A stretch of DNA of 64,000 nucleotides from Pseudomonas uvaldensis. Its GTDB lineage: Bacteria > Pseudomonadota > Gammaproteobacteria > Pseudomonadales > Pseudomonadaceae. The stretch is taken from the NCBI RefSeq assembly GCF_021271205.1, contig NZ_JAIWKS010000002.1, forward strand, positions 665,049 to 729,048, given 5' to 3'. Below the pieces are notes generated by a model. It saw only the letters and a program-made list of their open reading frames with translations, was not told the origin of the DNA and searched no databases. Both the position numbers and the translations under genes were made by a program. This document shows, in pieces, positions 63,601 to 64,000 of the stretch (position 1 is the stretch's first letter; every line of letters starts with the position of its first letter).

Positions 63601-64000
63601 CATCCGGGCGTTCGGAACATGGCTGAACGGATCGTTGAGGAAGCGTTCGGCGGTCAGATCGTCGCGGTTCAAATAACCCCGAGCCACCCCAGCGCCACCG
63701 ATATAGATTTCGCCCGGCACACCCAGGGGCACCGGTTGCTTGTGTTCATCCAACAGGTAGAACTGGGTGTTCGCCACCGGCTTGCCAATGTGCGGAACAA
63801 ACCCATCCTCGCGGGCCATCGACACCCAACTCGAATAGGTCGTGGTTTCCGAAGGACCGTAGAGGTTGCACAGGCGCTTGACGGAAGTCTGCTCGAACAG
63901 CGCCTCAACCAGACTGCGCTTGAGCGCTTCACCCGCCACGTTGACGGTATCCACGCCCTCACCCAAGCCACCGGACTCCAACAACGCCTTGAGCGCCGAG
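51613..64000 (-). CDS. Nonribosomal peptide synthetase, C-terminal 3.5 modules with tandem thioesterases (partial)
   Basis: The last ~4129 codons of a multimodular synthetase; the frame is open at the right edge inside an adenylation (A) domain. Order: A(partial)-T, C-A-T, C-A-T, C-A-T, TE, TE. Four carrier sites read FFELGGHSLL (near 63.1, 59.9, 56.7 and 53.5 kb on DNA). Two condensation domains are LCL-like (HHIVSDAW, HHIVSDGW), the last is atypical (HHIALDHT). No epimerisation domain is visible. Tandem TEs and the adjacent macAB are the usual end of pseudomonad lipopeptide clusters, so a cyclic lipopeptide is likely, but the initiating module and acyl chain lie outside. Readable pockets suggest Ala(?)-Dab-Ser-(Val/Ile-like). 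Details are in the module entries. The stop TAG lies at 51613-51615. Confidence 0.96.
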   Translation of the reverse strand, partial: SALKALLESGGLGEGVDTVNVAGEALKRSLVEALFEQTSVKRLCNLYGPSETTTYSSWVSMAREDGFVPHIGKPVANTQFYLLDEHKQPVPLGVPGEIYIGGAGVARGYLNRDDLTAERFLNDPFSHVPNARMYKTGDLGRYLPDGNIEYLGRNDDQVKIRGFRIELGEIEARLAQHNAVKEAVVLAREDVPGDKRLVAYFTESATADIESLRSHLQAQLPEYMVPLAYVRLDALPLTPNGKLDRKALPAPDQDSVISRGYEAPQGEIETTLAQIWQELLGLPQVGRHDHFFELGGHSLLAMQLISQVRLRLGVELGLAQLFAHPPLKELAQAVAQAGRSTLPEIVRVARHEALPLSFAQQRLWFLAQMEGASSAYHMPAGLRLRGVLDGVALQRALDCIVARHEALRTTFVRDQGEEALQRIAAADTGFALLRQDLCAHTDAEAELHAVAAREASDAFDLENGPLIRGRLIRLGDEDHVLLVTMHHIVSDAWSIGVLIKELAGLYEAYRHGLDDPLPALTVQYADYAAWQRRWLSGEVLQAQCNYWQQTLADAPALLMLPTDRPRPAQQDYAGAALPVAFDANLTAELKALSQRHGVTLYMTLMAAWAALLSRLSGQDDVVIGSPAANRTRSEIEGLIGFFVNTLAVRVDVSGAPTVETLLARVKAQALGAQAHQDLPFEQVVELLKPVRSLSHSPLFQVMLSWQTLDSTELVLGDLKLEGLGVANTVAKFDLSLELGELQGQVFGTLEYATALFDASTVQRYIGYFERLLRAMVANEQMPVDRIELLDDAEREHLLVGLNANQAPYPHTQTIHQLFEAQVAARPEAIAVVFEGERLSYAELNRQANQLAHHLIGLGIRPDDRVAICVERSAEMLVGLLAILKAGGGYVPLDPAYPAERLAYMLADSAPVAVLTQRGLQDRLPPLSAPVVLLDHAERRQQGITAGRDDNPVVASLGVRHLAYVIYTSGSTGAPKGVMIEHRGLVNYCVDAVRLFGLTPADTVLQQNTLNFDLSVEEIFPALVAGATLAPTRTLFGSAELQQDSDVRPTFLHLTAAHWHTLAAEWHNTPAQARDHLRDVRLVNVTGDALSVQKLQMWDAVRPAHTQLINTYGPTEATVSCTAAYMQYDASAMTANATIGTPMANTRIYLLDGHRQPVPFGVAGEIFIGGEGVARGYLNLDTINAERFLVDPFSDQPDARMYKTGDLARYRPDGRIEYLGRNDFQVKVRGFRIELGEIETRLGECAGVKEAAVIVREDLPGDKRLVAYVVPQAGVTLSAAVLRAELSARLADYMMPGAFVSLPALPLTPNRKLDRQALPAPHAEAYANRTHETPQGATEVALAQIWQDLLNVEAVGRHDHFFELGGHSLLVMRLIAKVREQLGVELNLSDVFAQPQLSALAQVLSETARSTRPGIVPVPREQVLPLSFAQQRLWFLAQLDAGSAAYHIPTGLRLRGALDVHALVRALNRIVARHEALRTTFVQAQGQEVEQRIAAVDIGFALSLHDLTESPDAEAALSSMAEEEAREAFDLAQGPLARGRLLRMAEEDHVLLVTLHHIVSDGWSADLLTRELGLLYAAFSQGHDDPLPALPVQYADYAVWQRRWLTGEVLEAQEHYWRQTLAGAPALLTLPTDRPRPAQQDHAGHAVGIAFDEELTAGLKALSQRHGTTLFMTVLAAWSAVLGRLSGQDDVVIGTPTANRMQAEVQDVIGLFVNTLAVRIEVSAKLTVDSLLQQVKARTLDAQAHQDLPFEQVVEVVRPLRSLSHSPVFQAMLSWQNSETSGLELHDMSLQGLGVTSRTAKFDVLLDMALIDGRLFGSLEYATALFDQATMERYLGYLERMLRAMVADERAVVAQIPLLGEQERQHLLDTFNATQVDYPTGLTLHGLFETQVKASPDAVAVVFDEQTLSYGQLNQRANRIAHRLLALGLRPDDRVAICADRSLDMVAGLLGILKSGAAYVPLDPDYPLDRLAYMLENSAPTVVLTQRALQASLPATPATVLLLDDEAFSTWPTDNPPLPDLRADHLAYVIYTSGSTGLPKGVMNEHGAVVNRLLWMQEAYRLTADDAVLQKTPFSFDVSVWEFFWPLFTGARLVMARPGGHRDPGYLREVIQAQGITTMHFVPSMLDVFLAHGDAQGCAGLRHVMCSGEALPGHLVRRFKAQLPHVALHNLYGPTEAAVDVTAWDCSGADTPDSTPIGKPIANTRIYLLDTHGQPVPMGVAGEIHIGGVQVARGYLHRPELTAERFLDDPFSAVPGARMYRTGDLGRYLADGNIDYLGRNDDQVKIRGFRIELGEIEARLALHRGVKETVVLAREDGAGARQLVAYFTTHDGAQAPGIEALRTGLQAQLPEYMVPAAYVRLDVLPLTPNGKLDRKALPAPDLAAVISREYEAPRGAVETLLAQLWADLLKVERVGRHDHFFELGGHSLLAVTLVERMRQAGLAADVRVLFGQPTLAALAAAVGRTTELAVPANGILPGCTRITPNMLPLADLTQAHIEQIVAGVPGGAANVQDIYALAPLQEGILYHHMASQQGDLYLQQALFNLADRNRLDAFVDALQGVIDRHDILRTAVLWEGLGEPVQVVLRNACLVVEKCVVEPGHDVAAQLRERFDPRHYRLDVRQAPLMRLACAYDDQQQRWVALLLFHHIALDHTALEVIQHDMQAFLLGQHAQLGEAMPYRNYVAQARLGVSQSEHEAFFSDMLKDVQEPTLPFGLQDVRGDSHDVEQAQWPVDEALSRRLRTQARQLGVSAASLHHLAWARVLAGVCGRDDVVFGTVLMGRMQGGEGADRALGLFINTLPLRVDVGTLGARAGVQATHGRLTALLGHEHASLALAQRCSGVATPAPLFSALLNYRHSATQVSQESQSAWNGIEGLGGEEWSNYPLSLNVDDLGEAFLLGATVSARIGAERVCGYMHTALESLVDALEHAPDTPLRELGIVPQDERRQLLVAFNATDTVYPREQTVQALFEAQANVRPEAIALQHGEQQLTYRELDERASRLARYLLELGVKPQARVAILLDRSFDLVISELAILKCAAVYVPLDHHAPEERQRFILQDSAAVLMLTTSDRTVPQALPRVDLDTLHLARDERACPCPVQASDTPAYIMYTSGSTGHPKGVIVPHLAIGRLAINNGYADFSPGDRLAFASNPAFDASTMEVWGALLNGGRVVIVDHDTLLDPPRLAQVLANARVSALFLTTAMFNQYVMLIPDALARLRILMCGGERADPASFRRLLALAPSLQLLHCYGPTETTTFATTHTVTDVPQGATSIPIGRPIANTRVYILDAAGQPVPIGVAGEIHIGGAGVALGYLNRKDLTDERFIADPFSDRADARLYRSGDLGCWLPDGTIEYLDRNDGQVKIRGFRIELGEIEARLHEYQGVREALVVAREDNPGDKRLIAYYTEQTDEAVLDAQALREHLRACLPEFMVPAAYVRLTALPLTLNGKINVGALPVPEAHAYGDRGYEPPQGELEMTLAGLWAEVLKLEQVGRRDNFFELGGHSLLAIRLVGLLAQSGLTVTLAELFQHDSVAALATLLQSRTANVQVQETVVPVRTSGLQNPLFLVHEFSGLDLYFPALGKYIDEDIPVYGLPAVEWGEPQLQTMECMASRLVGIIRSVQPQGPYRLAGWSFGGALAYETAIQLIGLDEEVEFVGLIDSYLPRLVDQGRERWALDEAHKLHLLDRCDVFWKASSPGEEVLESILGKLADLQGQLDDFEFEALVQHCREQGVLPSELAVYSAAQLWQYLDREVAHGHALAHYMVYPISIPVHLFVAEERKDDAPEHTGYLGWDAVLPKTQMHCAKVPGNHQTMMQAPHVQALGQAISDALHAVTSRPISSTKRAFQPLLTIQGGRADRAPIFCVPGAGDSVTGFIGLTDAFGPDWPIHGLQHRGLDGSTEPFSLVETAAQAYLEAIDKVQPEGPVHLLGHSFGGWIVFEMAARLHARGRKVASLTLIDSESPGGNGVVGRPYTGTGVLNRLIEAMQLASGKSLGIDATVFGAQDDAAQMRLLHAGMVRAGMLHQRSAVDAMRGPARAFGTALRTVYQPQHQYTGPVRLVLANDPTLDTAGNQREQQQMIEGWRKHVPDLDVWYGPGNHFTILKAPHVHNLAAWWHDSLPVPDEEETSDLV
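51616..52470 (-). other. NRPS thioesterase domain TE2
   Basis: The second thioesterase: IFCVPGAGDSVTGFIGLTDAFG, nucleophile motif LLGHSFGGWIVFEMAARL (GxSxG), acidic residue in LTLIDSESPGG and His in YGPGNHFTILKAPHV. All triad positions look intact, so it is likely active in release, cyclisation or proofreading. Confidence 0.9.
52500..53340 (-). other. NRPS thioesterase domain TE1
   Basis: The first thioesterase: LFLVHEFSGLDLYFPALGKYI, nucleophile motif RLAGWSFGGALAYETAIQL (GxSxG), Asp in VGLIDSYLPRL and His in KVPGNHQTMMQAPHV. Intact triad. In tandem-TE synthetases the first TE usually performs macrocyclisation (family knowledge). Confidence 0.9.
53340..56550 (-). other. NRPS final module: atypical C, A (unusual pocket), T
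   Basis: The C domain begins DIYALAPLQEGILYHHM, contains IDRHDILRTAVLWEGL, and has the active motif LLFHHIALDHTALEV, so the usual HHxxxDG ends in His. By recall this subtype occurs in pathways with dehydrated residues. The A domain (FNPAFDASTMEVWGALL) gives pocket residues D235 A236 M239 F278 M299 G301 C322 T330 F331 K517 (DAMFMGCTFK), closest by eye to the DAF..G.TFK set for Val/Ile. The A10 motif is NGKIN rather than NGKLD. T domain: NFFELGGHSLLAIRL. Confidence 0.75.
56560..59750 (-). other. NRPS module predicted to load serine (C-A-T)
   Basis: C domain of LCL type (LSFAQQRLWFLAQLD, LHHIVSDGWS). The A domain has SFDVSVWEFFWP, ITTMHFVPSM, HVMCSGEALP and NLYGPTEAAVDV, giving the pocket code DVWHMSLVDK. 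This matches the well-known serine signature (DVWHxSLVDK). T domain: FFELGGHSLLAVTL. The next C domain is the atypical one, so the Ser may be modified after loading. Confidence 0.85.
59760..62950 (-). other. NRPS module predicted to load 2,4-diaminobutyrate (C-A-T)
   Basis: LCL-like C domain (LSFAQQRLWFLAQME; active motif HHIVSDAWS with Ala in place of Gly). The A domain has LNFDLSVEEIFPAL, TFLHLTAAHW, LVNVTGDALS and NTYGPTEATVSC, giving pocket code DLEHNTTVSK. This code is the one recalled for 2,4-diaminobutyrate (Dab) in syringomycin/syringopeptin synthetases. T domain: FFELGGHSLLVMRL. A basic residue here would give a cationic peptide. Confidence 0.75.
62990..64000 (-). other. NRPS partial A-T at window edge, probably alanine-loading
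   Basis: Only the second half of the A domain is in view (VNVAGEALKRS, NLYGPSETTTYSSW, TGDLGRYLPDG, NGKLDRKALP), then T (FFELGGHSLLAMQL). The visible pocket residues N299, A301, L322, T330, Y331 and K517 fit the alanine code DLFNNALTYK (recalled). The other four positions lie outside the window, so this is tentative. Confidence 0.55.

Overview
The window looks like a chromosomal segment of a Pseudomonas of the fluorescens group. GC content is high. Fluorescens-type REP/REPIN elements sit between genes, a ferulate-to-vanillate-to-protocatechuate pathway of Pseudomonas type is present, and a large nonribosomal peptide synthetase (NRPS) ends in two thioesterases next to a MacAB-type exporter. 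I saw no rRNA, tRNA, CRISPR array or insertion sequence.

Layout. 1-4.3 kb: an iron-starvation cell-surface signalling set on the minus strand (ECF sigma factor, FecR-like anti-sigma regulator, TonB receptor with N-terminal signalling domain, cut by the window edge) behind a Fur-box-like site, then a small periplasmic NTF2-like protein. 4.4-9.1 kb: four overlapping plus-strand signalling genes (NarX-like kinase, LuxR-type regulator, CHASE3/PAS hybrid kinase, lone receiver). 9.1-13.5 kb: assimilatory nitrite reductase nirBD with a leader carrying a sigma-54 promoter, an ANTAR-type hexaloop hairpin and an intrinsic terminator, flanked by two CBS-pair proteins. 13.5-22.6 kb: an SDR, two GH13 enzymes, a TetR/flavodoxin-fold oxidoreductase pair with a triple-repeat operator, two head-to-head L,D-transpeptidases and an rRNA-type methyltransferase. 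22.6-27.8 kb: one 1708-residue leucine-rich-repeat, toxin-like protein.

27.9-41.3 kb: a LysE exporter and AraC regulator, followed by an aromatic catabolism island. vanAB (vanillate demethylase) is divergent from a GlcG-like protein and is followed by vanR. Then come fcs-vdh-ech (ferulate to vanillin to vanillate) with a divergent MarR regulator, an OprD-type porin and an AAHS-type MFS importer. Together these genes would import and convert ferulate or vanillate to protocatechuate. Short AT-rich inverted repeats recur at their promoters and suggest one shared regulon.

41.3-48.3 kb: an rtcB RNA ligase with an unknown partner, a CAP-domain secreted protein, a small AT-rich orphan gene, malate:quinone oxidoreductase and a DUF1624-type membrane protein. 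48.4-64 kb: macB, macA and the last three-and-a-half modules of an NRPS. The readable adenylation pockets suggest Ala(?)-Dab-Ser-(Val/Ile-like). The condensation domain after the Ser module is of an unusual HHxxxDH type, which raises the possibility of dehydroalanine in the product. The NRPS end, which runs off the right edge, is the best candidate for unusual chemistry; the nirBD leader and the giant LRR protein come next.
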